In this document: positions 35,932 to 44,920 of the stretch, one piece after another
Layout: each line of letters starts with the position of its first letter
Numbering within the stretch: position 1 is the stretch's first letter
Source of the DNA: Hyphomicrobiales bacterium
GTDB taxonomy: Bacteria; Pseudomonadota; Alphaproteobacteria; Rhizobiales; NORP267
Direction of reading: 5' to 3'
NCBI GenBank assembly: GCA_030688605.1
Contig: JAUYJB010000015.1
Location: forward strand, 1 to 54,850
DNA length: 54,850 nucleotides
The notes under the pieces: generated by a model
The model's input: the letters and a program-made list of their open reading frames with translations, nothing else
What the model was told of the DNA's origin: nothing
Databases searched by the model: none
Program-made: the position numbers and the translations under genes

Positions 35932-37917
35932 TCAAACCCCCGCGCCCAGCCTGACCCCCTCGTCGATGGCGCGTTGGGCGTCGAGCTCGACCGCGCGCTT
36001 GGCGCCGCCGATGACATGGACGCGGATGCCGGCGCCATTCAGCGCCGCGGCAAGCTCGATGCGCTCGACCTGGCCGGCGCAGAGCACGATGCTGTCGGCG
36101 GCGATGGTCCGGGCCTCCCGGTCGACGCGGATGTGCAGCCCTTCATCGTCGATGCGCTCGTAAGTCACGCCTGAGATCTGCGCGACGCCAGCCCGCTTCA
36201 GCTCCATGCGGTGCACCCAGCCGGTGGTCTTGCCGAGGGTCTCGCCCATGCGGCCGGGCGACCGTTGCAGCATGGTGACCTTGCGCGGCGGGCGAGGGGC
36301 CGCCCGTTCGACGCCGATGCCCCAATGGCGGCGGAAGGCGGCCGGGTCGCGGTGGGCGCGGTCGCCGGGGTCGGTGAGGAACAGGGCGACGTCGAAGCCG
36401 ATGCCGCCGGCGCCGATGATCGCCACCCGCTCGCCGGCCGTCCGCGCTCCCGACAGGATGTCGGCATAGCTCGCCACGCTCGGGTGATCCTCGCCTTCGA
36501 CGACGCCGCGGCGGGGGCTGACGCCGGCCGCCAGCACCGCCTCGTCGAAGCCTTCGAGCGCGCCCGCGTCGGCGCGCGTCGAAAGGCGCAAGTTCACGCC
36601 GGTCTCTTTGAGCCGCAGCGAAAAATAGCGCAGCGTCTCGTCGAACTCCTCCTTTCCCGGCACGTTGCGGGCGAGATTGAGCTGGCCGCCGATGCGGTCG
36701 GCTTGCTCGAACAGGGTGACGGCATGGCCGCGCTCGGCGAGCGTTACCGCCGCCGCGAGCCCCGCCGGCCCCGCGCCGACGACGGCGATACGTTTCCGCG
36801 CCGCGGCCGGCCCGATCACGATCTCGGTCTCGTGGCAGGCGCGCGGATTGACCAGGCAGGTCGCCACCTTGCCGACGAAAATCCGGTCGAGGCAGGACTG
36901 GTTGCAGGCGATGCAGCTATTGATGCGGTGCGCCTCGCCGCGCGCCGCCTTGGCGGTGAATTCGGGATCGGCGAGGAACGGCCGGGCGAGCGAAACCATG
37001 TCGGCGTCGCCCGCGGCGATGATCTCATCGGCAAGCTCGGGCGTATTGATGCGGTTGGTGGCGATGACGGGAACCGTGACCGCCTCCTTGACGGCACGCG
37101 CGGTCCATCTGAAGGCGCCGCGCGGCACGGCCTGGGCCACGGTCGGGATCCGCGCCTCGTGCCAGCCGATGCCGGTATCGAAGATATCTGCGCCCGCCGC
37201 CTCCAGTCGGCGGGCAAGCCAGAGAATTTCCTCCTGCGCCAACGCGTCCTCGACGAGATCGAGCACCGAGATGCGATACATCAGCATGTGCTCGGGCCCG
37301 AGCGCGGCGCGCACCGCCTTTACCGTCTCGACTGCGAAACGCGCCCGGTTTTCGAGCGGCCCGCCCCATTCGTCCTCGCGCCGGTTGGTGCACGGGGCGA
37401 GAAACTGGGTGATCAGATAGCCTTCCGAGCCCATCACCTCGACGCCGTCATAGCCGGCTTCAAGCGCAAGCGCGGCGGCGTTGGCGAAGGCGGCGATGGT
37501 CGCCCTGACCTCGGCGCCGGTGAGCGCGCGCGGGGTCAGGCGGCTGATCGGCGCGCGGATCGCCGACGGCGCCACCAGCTCAGGGCGCGTGGCGTAGCGG
37601 CCGCCATGGAGAAGCTGCAACAGGATGCGCCCGCCTGCCTCGTGCACCGCGCCGGTGACGATGCGGTGGCCGGTGGCGGTTTCGGCCTTATCGAACAGGT
37701 TGGGTTGCGCGCCGATCTGGCCGGCTTCGTCCGGCGACCAGCCGCCGGTGACGATCAGCGGCGCGCCGGCCGCCGCCCGCTCGGCATAGAAGGCGGCAAG
37801 CCGCCGCAAGCCGTCCTCGCGCCCTTCGAGACCGGTGTGCATCGAGCCCATGACGATGCGGTTGGCAAGCTTGAACGGGCCTGCCCGGATGGGCGTAAAG
37901 AGATGCGGGAAAGCCAT
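35932..37917 (-). CDS. FadH-type flavin / iron-sulfur oxidoreductase (2,4-dienoyl-CoA reductase-like)
   Basis: The 661-residue protein has an old-yellow-enzyme FMN barrel (about 1-330), a [4Fe-4S] site with Cys335, Cys338, Cys342 and Cys354 (CIACNQSC, then TCLVNPRAC), and FAD and NAD(P) folds starting VVGAGPAGLAAA (about 379-390) and IIGAGGIGFDVA. This matches NADPH-dependent 2,4-dienoyl-CoA reductase and trimethylamine-dehydrogenase-like enzymes; the N-terminal HTGLEG and LLHGGRYA favour the FadH branch. The substrate is not certain. A copy of its 3' end lies 1.8 kb downstream. A REP-like pair lies just upstream, toward pheA. Confidence 0.9.
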   Translation of the reverse strand: MAFPHLFTPIRAGPFKLANRIVMGSMHTGLEGREDGLRRLAAFYAERAAAGAPLIVTGGWSPDEAGQIGAQPNLFDKAETATGHRIVTGAVHEAGGRILLQLLHGGRYATRPELVAPSAIRAPISRLTPRALTGAEVRATIAAFANAAALALEAGYDGVEVMGSEGYLITQFLAPCTNRREDEWGGPLENRARFAVETVKAVRAALGPEHMLMYRISVLDLVEDALAQEEILWLARRLEAAGADIFDTGIGWHEARIPTVAQAVPRGAFRWTARAVKEAVTVPVIATNRINTPELADEIIAAGDADMVSLARPFLADPEFTAKAARGEAHRINSCIACNQSCLDRIFVGKVATCLVNPRACHETEIVIGPAAARKRIAVVGAGPAGLAAAVTLAERGHAVTLFEQADRIGGQLNLARNVPGKEEFDETLRYFSLRLKETGVNLRLSTRADAGALEGFDEAVLAAGVSPRRGVVEGEDHPSVASYADILSGARTAGERVAIIGAGGIGFDVALFLTDPGDRAHRDPAAFRRHWGIGVERAAPRPPRKVTMLQRSPGRMGETLGKTTGWVHRMELKRAGVAQISGVTYERIDDEGLHIRVDREARTIAADSIVLCAGQVERIELAAALNGAGIRVHVIGGAKRAVELDAQRAIDEGVRLGAGV

Positions 37918-37974
37918 GCGCGGAGCGGCGGTCGGGGTCAGTGCGGGATCGGTCGCGTTCGAGCGGGCTTCGAC

Positions 37975-38075
37975 TTGACCCCCCTGCGGCTCCCCCCTTG
38001 CAGGGGGGAGAGGAAGCCGGGCGCGCGCCGCGCGCCTCTCCCTCCCCCGGCAAGGGGGAGGGTCGGGGTGGGGGT
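37975..38075. repeat. G-rich REP-like arms, inverted pair without a gene
   Basis: Two hairpins of the same type as those at 1012 and 1430 stand about 30 bases apart: CTCCCCCCTTGCAGGGGGGAG on the left (one base over in the stem shared by both arms) and CCCTCCCCCGGCAAGGGGG on the right. Here the CCCCCC/GGGGGG runs lie on the outside and the hairpins inside, the reverse of the arrangement around the DUF559 gene. Confidence 0.75.
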
Positions 38076-38123
38076 CGTGCGACCCACGGCGCTCGTGCCG
38101 AAACGGCCCATTTCAAGACCGCG

Positions 38124-38993
38124 CTAACCGTCGCCGCCAAGGCTGAGGCCGCGGCGCAGGGGGCTTGCCTTGTAGGCGCCGAGAACGCGGAACTTGGTGG
38201 TGAAGAATTCGAGCTCTTCGAAGGCGAGCTTGACCCCGTGCTCGGAAGGATGCCCCTCGATGTCGGCGTAGAACTGGGTGGCGTTGAAGGTGCCGCCGAG
38301 CTGATAGGACTCAAGCTTGGTCATGTTGACGCCGTTGGTGGCAAACCCGCCCATCGCCTTGTAGAGCGCGGCGGGAACGTTGCGCACCCGGAAGATGAAT
38401 GAGGTGATCACGTCGGTCTCGCCCGCCGGCGGGTCCTTGCGCTCCCGCGCCACGATGATGAAGCGGGTGGTGTTATGGTCCTCGTCCTCGATGTCGCTCT
38501 TCAACACGGCAAGACCGTAGATTTCGGCGGCAAGGCGCGTGGCGATGGCGCCCTGGTTCTTGTCGCCGCGCTCGGCGACGCGGCGGGCGGCGCCCGCGGT
38601 GTCGGCGGTCGGGACCGCCTCGAGGCCGAGCTCGCGCAGGATGGCGCGGCACTGGCCGAGCGCCTGGGTGTGGCTGTGCACTTCCTTCAGATCGGCCAGG
38701 CGCGCGCCCTTGATTCCGAGCAGGCAGTGGCGCACCCGCAGGAAATGCTCGCCGACGATGAACAGGCCGGAATCCGGCAGCAGGTGATGGATGTCGGCGA
38801 CCCGGCCGGCGACCGAGTTCTCGATCGGGATCATGCCGAGCTGCGCCGAGCCGTCCGAAACGGCGGCGAGCGCGTCCTCGAACGTGGCGCAGGCCATCGC
38901 CTCCATGTCGGGAAACACCTCGCGGCAGGCGATGTGCGAATTGGCGCCCGGCTCGCCCTGAAAGGCGATTCTCTGCATGTCCGCCATGGTCAT
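38124..38993 (-). CDS. pheA: prephenate dehydratase
   Basis: PheA converts prephenate to phenylpyruvate in phenylalanine synthesis. The 289-residue protein has the catalytic domain (about 8-190: RIAFQGEPGANSHIA, MIPIENSVAGRV, and the essential Thr in HNTTRFIIV) and a C-terminal ACT domain (about 200-275) with NMTKLESYQLGGTFN, the phenylalanine-binding ESRP-type region in altered form. It is monofunctional, without a chorismate mutase domain. In many Rhizobiales kdsB lies between this gene and the cytochrome c gene; here that place holds a tandem repeat. Start could be 38993 or 38987. Confidence 0.96.
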   Translation of the reverse strand: MTMADMQRIAFQGEPGANSHIACREVFPDMEAMACATFEDALAAVSDGSAQLGMIPIENSVAGRVADIHHLLPDSGLFIVGEHFLRVRHCLLGIKGARLADLKEVHSHTQALGQCRAILRELGLEAVPTADTAGAARRVAERGDKNQGAIATRLAAEIYGLAVLKSDIEDEDHNTTRFIIVARERKDPPAGETDVITSFIFRVRNVPAALYKAMGGFATNGVNMTKLESYQLGGTFNATQFYADIEGHPSEHGVKLAFEELEFFTTKFRVLGAYKASPLRRGLSLGGDG

Positions 38994-39039
38994 CCGTCCG
39001 TCGGTGGGCCGCCCGCGCCGTCAAGTGCCGGCAGAAGCG

Positions 39040-39113
39040 GGCAAGAGCCGGTCATCCTGCCGGCAAGAGCCGGTCATCCTGCCGGCAAGAAGCGGTCATT
39101 CCGCCGGCAAGAG
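39040..39113. repeat. 22-bp tandem repeat upstream of pheA
   Basis: The unit GGCAAGAGCCGGTCATCCTG plus CC occurs at 39040-39061 and 39062-39083 exactly, at 39084-39105 with a few changes, and partly from 39106. It lies 47 bases upstream of the pheA start, in the 309-bp gap to the divergent cytochrome c gene. The period is close to two helical turns. Nothing else is recognisable in this gap. Confidence 0.9.
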
Positions 39114-39302
39114 ACCGTCGAGACCCGGCAAGACTGCGCCGGGTCCGGTCAAGCGGCGCGAGTATCGACACCGTCCGGAGGCGTGTCAACGAGGCCGATA
39201 TCGATGGGCTTCCCGCCATTAAGCGCGCGTGTTGCCATGTGCCGCGCAAATCAATAGTCTCCGCGCGCCTTGGCGTTGTCCAAGCCGTTGCCGGAGCCGG
39301 AC

Positions 39303-39842
39303 ATGCTCGATGCCTTTGAACTGAACAAGATAATCGGCGCCGTTCTCTTCGCCCTCTTGCTGATGCTCGGTATCGGCGTCGTCTCCGACACGATCTTCGA
39401 CGTCGAGGCGCCGGAAACGCCGGGCTACGCCATCGAGGCCGCCGAAGAGGCCCCTGCGCAAAAGCCCACGGAGGCCGCGGCGGTAGCGCCGATTGGCGAG
39501 CGCCTGGCCGCGGCCAGCGCCGAAAAGGGCGAAACCGTCGCTAAGAAATGCGCGACCTGCCACACTTTCGATGCCGGCGGGGCGAACCGGGTCGGACCGA
39601 ACCTGCACGGCATCGTCGGCCGCGACCTGGCCAGCCACCAGGGTTTTGCCTATTCCCAAGCGATGAAGAGTGAGGGCGGCTCATGGACCTACGAGGAGCT
39701 CGACCGCTTTCTCGAGGCACCGAAAAAATTCCTTCCCGGCACCGCCATGGCCTTTGCCGGCCTCAGGAAACCGGGCGACCGGGCCGACATCATTCTGTAT
39801 CTGAAGAGCATCAGCCCGGACGCGCCGCCGCTGCCGCAATAG
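39303..39842 (+). CDS. membrane-anchored cytochrome c (CycM-like)
   Basis: The 179-residue protein has an N-terminal membrane anchor (about 9-29), a Glu/Ala/Pro linker, and a class I cytochrome c domain with the haem site CATCH (83-87), the conserved GPNLHGIVGR and the sixth-ligand Met in PGTAMAFAG. CycM-type proteins pass electrons from the bc1 complex to cytochrome c oxidase. I start at 39303 (MLDAFELNKIIG), the family N-terminus; 39270 is a less likely ATG-less extension. It is divergent from pheA, with the 22-bp repeats between, and is followed by a terminator-like hairpin. Confidence 0.93.
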   Translation: MLDAFELNKIIGAVLFALLLMLGIGVVSDTIFDVEAPETPGYAIEAAEEAPAQKPTEAAAVAPIGERLAAASAEKGETVAKKCATCHTFDAGGANRVGPNLHGIVGRDLASHQGFAYSQAMKSEGGSWTYEELDRFLEAPKKFLPGTAMAFAGLRKPGDRADIILYLKSISPDAPPLPQ

Positions 39843-39871
39843 CGGATTTTCTTGAAAATCGGCGCCGCTGC

Positions 39872-39903
39872 CCGCCGGAGATCGTTTCCCCGGCGGTCTT
39901 GCG
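39872..39903 (+). terminator. possible intrinsic terminator after the cytochrome c gene
   Basis: CCGCCGG (39872-39878) pairs with CCGGCGG (39890-39896) around an 11-base loop, followed by TCTTGCGTTT, a poor T tract. It lies 30 bases after the stop codon. Confidence 0.4.
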
Positions 39904-40026
39904 TTTGACGCCATCTGAGTGATTATGACGGGAACGCGGCTACAAGACGGTCAATGGGGTGCTCGAACCTAACCTTCGTGCGCCGCGTCCGGTTGCGGCG
40001 GAGCGAAACAAGGATTGCGGAAAACC

Positions 40027-41946
40027 ATGGTGTGGATTGGAGTTATCGGCGAAATCGGCCGACGGGGGGCCAAGACGGTCGCGGCTTGCCTGTGTGGCCT
40101 GACGCTCATCGCGGGGATTTCCGGCCCTGTAGCCCAAACCGTGGCCCAGGACATGGCGCAGGACGTGGCCCAGGACTTGGAATGGCACCGTGGCCTGTCG
40201 CTGTTCGGAAGCCTCAAATACGAGCCGGGCTTTGCCCATTTCGACTATGTCGACCCGCAGGCGCCGAAAGGCGGCACGGCGCGGCTTTACACCATCGGAA
40301 CCTTCGACAGCCTCAACCCGTTCACATTCAAGGGCCGGCCCGCGGGGCTCATCGGCCTGATCCACGAGACGCTGATGACGCCGAGCCTCGATGAGCCGAG
40401 CAGCGAATATGAACTGCTTGCCGAAGCCGTCACCTATCCGCAGGACTTTTCCTCGGTGACCTATCGTCTCAACGCCGAGGCGCGTTGGCACGATGGCGTT
40501 CCCGTCGGCGTCGACGACGTGATCTTCTCGCTCGCGGCGCTCAAGAAGTCGCATCCCTTCTATGCCGCCTATTACAAGAACATCGTCAAGGCGGAAAAAA
40601 CCGGCGAGCGCGAGGTGACCTTCACGTTCGACCAGGCCGGCAATCGCGAGCTGCCGCAGATCACCGGGCAGTTGCCGATCCTGCCCAAGCACTGGTGGAC
40701 CACGAATCGCCCTGATGGAACACCGCGTGAGGTCGGAGAATCGACCCTCGAAGTGCCGCTCGGCAGCGGTCCCTACCGCGTCGGCGAGGTCAAGCCCGGC
40801 CGGTCGATCGCGATTGCGCGCGTCGATGACTATTGGGGAAAGGACCTGCCGGTCAATGTGGGGCAGAACAATTTCGACGAGATCCGCCTGGAATATTTCC
40901 GCGACGACACGATTGCGCTCGAAGCCTTCAAGGGCGACCAATATGACTGGCGCCCGGAATCGAGCGCCAAGAACTGGGCCACGGCCTACGACTTCCCGGC
41001 GGTCAAGAGAAGCCGCGTGGTGCTGGAGAAGTTCCACCTCGAGAATGCCGAGACCATGCAGGCCTTCGCCTTCAACATCCGCCGCGACAAGTTCCAGGAT
41101 CCGCGGGTGCGCCGCGCCTTCAATCTCGCCTTCGACTTCGAATGGGCCAACAAGAACCTGTTCTATGGCGAGTATGTGCGTACCAACTCCTATTTCGCCA
41201 ATTCCGAGCTGGCGGCAACCGGCCTGCCGGGACCCGAGGAGCTGGAAATCTTGAGCCCGATCAAGGACCAGGTCCCGCCAGAGGTCTTCACCGAGGAATA
41301 CGAGAACCCGGTCAACGGCTCGCCGGGCGAGCAACGCGCCAATCTGCGGATGGCGCGTGACCTGTTGGCGGAGGCCGGCTGGGAGATCAGGGACGGCGCT
41401 CTGGCCAACAGTGAGACTGGCGCGCCGATGGAGGTTGAGTTTCTGCTCGTCTCGCCGACCTTCGAGCGCATCGTGCTGCCCTATGTCCAGAGCCTTGGCC
41501 GGCTCGGCATCAAGGCCGGCGTACGCACCGTCGACGCCTCGCAGTATCAAAGCCGGCTCGATACCTTCGATTTCGACATCGTCGTCGCCAACTGGCAGCA
41601 GTCGCTGTCTCCCGGCAACGAGCAGCGCGATTTCTGGGGCAGCGCGGCGGCCGACCGCAACGGCAGCCGCAACCTGGTCGGCATCAAGAATGAGGCGATC
41701 GACCACCTGATCGACAAGATCATCTTCGCCAAGGACCGCGAGGAATTGGTCGCCGCCTGCCGTGCGCTCGACCGGGTGCTGTTGTGGAATCATTACGTGG
41801 TGCCGCAATGGCACGTCCCCTATGACCGCATCGCCCGCTGGGACCGTTTCGGCAGGCCCGGCACCATGCCCGATTATTCGATCGGCTTCCCGACCATCTG
41901 GTGGTGGGACGAAGCCAAGGCGGCGGCCGTAGCGACGGCGAAGTAG
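40027..41946 (+). CDS. peptide ABC transporter binding protein 1 (YejA-like)
   Basis: The 639-residue periplasmic protein has a signal peptide and then a short three-fold repeat of Ala-Gln-Asp (VAQDMAQDVAQD) before the mature fold begins LEWHRGLSLFGSLKYEPGF. Family 5 solute-binding marks include YVDPQAPKGGTARLYTIG, FDSLNPFTFKGRP, NAEARWHDGVPVGVDDVIFS and DDYWGKDLPVNVGQNNFDEI. YejA proteins feed oligopeptides to YejBEF. I chose the ATG at 40027, with AAGGA upstream; a TTG at 40015 is in frame. It is the first gene of the transporter operon. Confidence 0.92.
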   Translation: MVWIGVIGEIGRRGAKTVAACLCGLTLIAGISGPVAQTVAQDMAQDVAQDLEWHRGLSLFGSLKYEPGFAHFDYVDPQAPKGGTARLYTIGTFDSLNPFTFKGRPAGLIGLIHETLMTPSLDEPSSEYELLAEAVTYPQDFSSVTYRLNAEARWHDGVPVGVDDVIFSLAALKKSHPFYAAYYKNIVKAEKTGEREVTFTFDQAGNRELPQITGQLPILPKHWWTTNRPDGTPREVGESTLEVPLGSGPYRVGEVKPGRSIAIARVDDYWGKDLPVNVGQNNFDEIRLEYFRDDTIALEAFKGDQYDWRPESSAKNWATAYDFPAVKRSRVVLEKFHLENAETMQAFAFNIRRDKFQDPRVRRAFNLAFDFEWANKNLFYGEYVRTNSYFANSELAATGLPGPEELEILSPIKDQVPPEVFTEEYENPVNGSPGEQRANLRMARDLLAEAGWEIRDGALANSETGAPMEVEFLLVSPTFERIVLPYVQSLGRLGIKAGVRTVDASQYQSRLDTFDFDIVVANWQQSLSPGNEQRDFWGSAAADRNGSRNLVGIKNEAIDHLIDKIIFAKDREELVAACRALDRVLLWNHYVVPQWHVPYDRIARWDRFGRPGTMPDYSIGFPTIWWWDEAKAAAVATAK

Positions 41947-41950
41947 GCCG

Positions 41951-43786
41951 ATGGTCAGGATGAAGGCAAGGTTGAGAGCGATCGGCTGGGCGACGGCCCT
42001 GCTTCTGCCGGCGCTGACCGGCACCGCCGCCGAGCCCCGCCATGGCCTGTCGGCTTTCGGCGACCTCGCCTATCCGGCCGACTTCACCCATTTCGCCTAT
42101 GCCGACCCCGACGCGCTCAAGGGCGGCGCCTTCTCGCTCATCGGCTGGGGCGGCGTGACCACCTTCAACTCGCTCAACGCCCTCATTCTCAAGGGCGACG
42201 CGGCGCAGGGCATGGATCTGACCTTCGACACGCTGATGGCCCGGGCCCAGGACGAGCCCGACGCCGTCTATGGGCTGATCGCCGAAATCGCCGACCTTGC
42301 CGACGACCGTCACTCCGTCACTTTCGCGCTGCGGCCCGAGGCGCGCTTTTCCGACGGCTCGCCGCTGACCGCGGAAGATGTCGCCTTTTCCTTCGACGTG
42401 CTCAAGGAAAAGGGCCACCCGATCTACCGCCAGACCCTGCGCGATGTCGAAACGGTCGAGGTGCTGGGGCCGCATTCGCTGCGTTACACCTTCTCCGGCG
42501 ATCAGGTGCGCGACCTGCCGCTCACCGTCGCCGCCCTGCCGATCTTTTCACGCCTCTATTATCAGGACCGCCCGTTCGACGAGACGACGCTGGACCCTCC
42601 CCTCGGCTCCGGTCCCTATGTCGTCGCCGACGTCAAGCAGGGCCGCACCATCACCTATCGCCGCAACCCGGACTATTGGGGCAAGGACCTGCCGGTCAAT
42701 CGCGGGCGCTGGAATTTCGACGAGATCCGCTACGAATATTTCCGCGACCGCACGGCGGCGATGGAGGCTTTCAAAGCCGGCACCTACGATTTCCGCGAGG
42801 AGTTCACCTCCCGCGTCTGGGCGACGGAATATAATTTCCCGGCCGTCCGCGACGGGCGGGTGAAGCGCGAGACGCTCGCCGACGAGACGCCGTCGGGCAC
42901 CCAGGGCTTTTTCCTCAACAGCCGCCGGCCCGTCCTCGCCGACCGGAGCGTGCGCGAGGCGTTGGCGCTCGCCTTCGATTTCGAATGGACCAACAAGAAC
43001 CTGTTCTACTCACTCTACGAGCGCACCCAGTCCTATTTCGAGAATTCGGCGATGAAGGCGACCGGCGCACCGGCCGCCGACGAGCGCGCCCTTTTAGACG
43101 GGCTCGGCACGCCGGTGAGCACGGAAGCGCTGGGAGAGGCCGTGTCTCCGCCGGTGAGCGACGGCTCCGGCCAGGACCGCGGATTGCTTCGCCAGGCCGC
43201 ACGATTGCTCGAAGGCGCCGGCTGGACCATCAAGAACGGCAGGCGCGTCAACGCCGAGGGCGAGCCCCTGCGGCTTGAGATCCTGATGTTCGAGCCGACC
43301 TTCGAGCGCGTCAACGCGCCCTATGTGAAAAATCTGAAGCTGCTCGGGATCGACGCCTCGATGCGGATCGTCGATCCGGCGCAGTTCGAGCGGCGCATGA
43401 AAAGCTTCGATTTCGACATGACCACCCAGCGCTACGTCATGAGCACGACGCCGGGCGTCGAGCTGCGCAGCTATTTCGGCTCGCAGGCCGCGGCGGTGGA
43501 CGGCAGCCTAAACCTGTCGGGCATCGCCGATCCGGCAGTCGACAAACTCATCGAGCGGGTCATCGCCGCCAAGAACCGCAAGGAGCTTGCCGTCGCCGCG
43601 CGCGCGCTCGACCGGGTGCTGCGCGCCGGTCACTATTGGGTGCCGCACTGGTACAAGGCGAGCCACACCATCGCCTTTTGGGACAGGTTCTCGCGTCCGG
43701 CGACCAAGCCCAAATACGACCGTGGCGTTCTCGACACATGGTGGTATGACGAGGCAAAGGCCGAACGATTACGCGTCGGACAATAG
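41951..43786 (+). CDS. peptide ABC transporter binding protein 2 (YejA/YepA-like)
   Basis: A 611-residue paralogue of the preceding gene, starting 4 bases after it. Shared blocks include EPRHGLSAFGDLAYPADFTHFAY, GGAFSLIGWGGVTTFNSLNA, DYWGKDLPVNRGRWNFDEIR and FEWTNKNLFYSLYERTQSYF. Signal peptide residues about 8-27. The two differ enough that separate ligands are likely. In Agrobacterium a YejBEF importer is known to work with the binding protein YepA for murein peptides; which of the two proteins here corresponds to YepA cannot be told by eye. Confidence 0.92.
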   Translation: MVRMKARLRAIGWATALLLPALTGTAAEPRHGLSAFGDLAYPADFTHFAYADPDALKGGAFSLIGWGGVTTFNSLNALILKGDAAQGMDLTFDTLMARAQDEPDAVYGLIAEIADLADDRHSVTFALRPEARFSDGSPLTAEDVAFSFDVLKEKGHPIYRQTLRDVETVEVLGPHSLRYTFSGDQVRDLPLTVAALPIFSRLYYQDRPFDETTLDPPLGSGPYVVADVKQGRTITYRRNPDYWGKDLPVNRGRWNFDEIRYEYFRDRTAAMEAFKAGTYDFREEFTSRVWATEYNFPAVRDGRVKRETLADETPSGTQGFFLNSRRPVLADRSVREALALAFDFEWTNKNLFYSLYERTQSYFENSAMKATGAPAADERALLDGLGTPVSTEALGEAVSPPVSDGSGQDRGLLRQAARLLEGAGWTIKNGRRVNAEGEPLRLEILMFEPTFERVNAPYVKNLKLLGIDASMRIVDPAQFERRMKSFDFDMTTQRYVMSTTPGVELRSYFGSQAAAVDGSLNLSGIADPAVDKLIERVIAAKNRKELAVAARALDRVLRAGHYWVPHWYKASHTIAFWDRFSRPATKPKYDRGVLDTWWYDEAKAERLRVGQ

Positions 43787-43795
43787 AGGAAGGAT

Positions 43796-44917
43796 TTGGC
43801 GGCCTATATTCTCAGGCGCTTGCTGCTGATGATCCCGACCATCCTCGGGATCATGCTGGTCTCCTTCGCGCTGATCCAGTTCGCGCCCGGCGGCCCGGTC
43901 GAGCGGGTGATCGCCCAACTCACCGGCACCGACGTGGCGGCGACCGCGCGCTTTGCCGGCAGCGAGGGCGGCGACGTGGGCGGCGCCGGCGCACGGGCGG
44001 GCGCGCCCGGCGGCGCCGGCGAGAGCGTGACCTCGAAATATAGAGGCGCCCAGGGGCTCGACCCGGAATTCATCAAGAGCCTCGAGAAGCAGTTCGGCTT
44101 CGACAAGCCGGCCCATGAGCGCTTCGCGCTGATGATGTGGAACTATATCCGGTTCGATTTCGGCGAGAGCTATTTCCGCGACATCTCGGTGCTGTCGCTG
44201 ATCGCCGAGAAGCTGCCGGTGTCGATCTCGCTCGGCCTGTGGATGGTGTTCATCTCCTACGGCATCTCGATCCCGCTCGGCATCGCCAAGGCGGTGCGCG
44301 ATGGATCGCGCTTCGACATGTGGACCTCCGCCGTGGTCGTCGTCGGCTACGCCATTCCGGGCTTCCTGTTTGCGGTGCTGCTGATCGTGCTGTTCGCCGG
44401 CGGCAGCTATCTCGACTGGTTCCCGCTGCGCGGCCTCGTCTCCGACAATTTCAGCGAGCTTGCCTGGTGGCAGAAGGTACCCGACTATTTCTGGCACCTC
44501 ACGCTGCCGATCATCTCCATGGCGCTCGGCGCCTTCGCCACGACCACGTTGCTGACCAAGAACTCGTTCCTCGACGAGATCAAGAAGCAATATGTGATGA
44601 CCGCCCGCGCCAAGGGACTGGCCGAGCGCGAGGTGCTCTACGGCCACGTCTTCCGCAACGCCATGCTTATCGTCATCGCCGGCTTTCCGGGCGCCTTCAT
44701 CGCCGCCTTCTTCGCCGGCTCGCTCCTAATCGAGACGATCTTCTCGCTCGACGGGCTCGGGCTCTTATCGTTCGAATCGATCGTCAACCGCGACTATCCG
44801 GTGGTCTTCGCCAACCTGTTCATCTTTTCACTGATGGGCCTTGCCATCAATCTCATCAGCGATCTCACCTATACCTGGATCGATCCGCGCATCGATTTCG
44901 AGCGCCGGGAGGTGTGA
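43796..44917 (+). CDS. yejB: peptide ABC transporter permease (YejB-like)
   Basis: The 373-residue inner-membrane permease starts [19 protein letters not shown] from a TTG with GAGGAAGGA close upstream. It has about six membrane segments. After the first segment comes a Gly/Ala-rich periplasmic insertion (about 45-80), typical of YejB. The EAA loop region lies near [20 protein letters not shown]. It follows the second binding protein by 9 bases and precedes yejE by 3. Confidence 0.95.
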   Translation: MAAYILRRLLLMIPTILGIMLVSFALIQFAPGGPVERVIAQLTGTDVAATARFAGSEGGDVGGAGARAGAPGGAGESVTSKYRGAQGLDPEFIKSLEKQFGFDKPAHERFALMMWNYIRFDFGESYFRDISVLSLIAEKLPVSISLGLWMVFISYGISIPLGIAKAVRDGSRFDMWTSAVVVVGYAIPGFLFAVLLIVLFAGGSYLDWFPLRGLVSDNFSELAWWQKVPDYFWHLTLPIISMALGAFATTTLLTKNSFLDEIKKQYVMTARAKGLAEREVLYGHVFRNAMLIVIAGFPGAFIAAFFAGSLLIETIFSLDGLGLLSFESIVNRDYPVVFANLFIFSLMGLAINLISDLTYTWIDPRIDFERREV

Positions 44918-44920
44918 GCG

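Noticed and set aside
39040-39113. CRISPR array
   Set aside because: The 22-bp units are directly adjacent with no spacers, and no cas gene is present.
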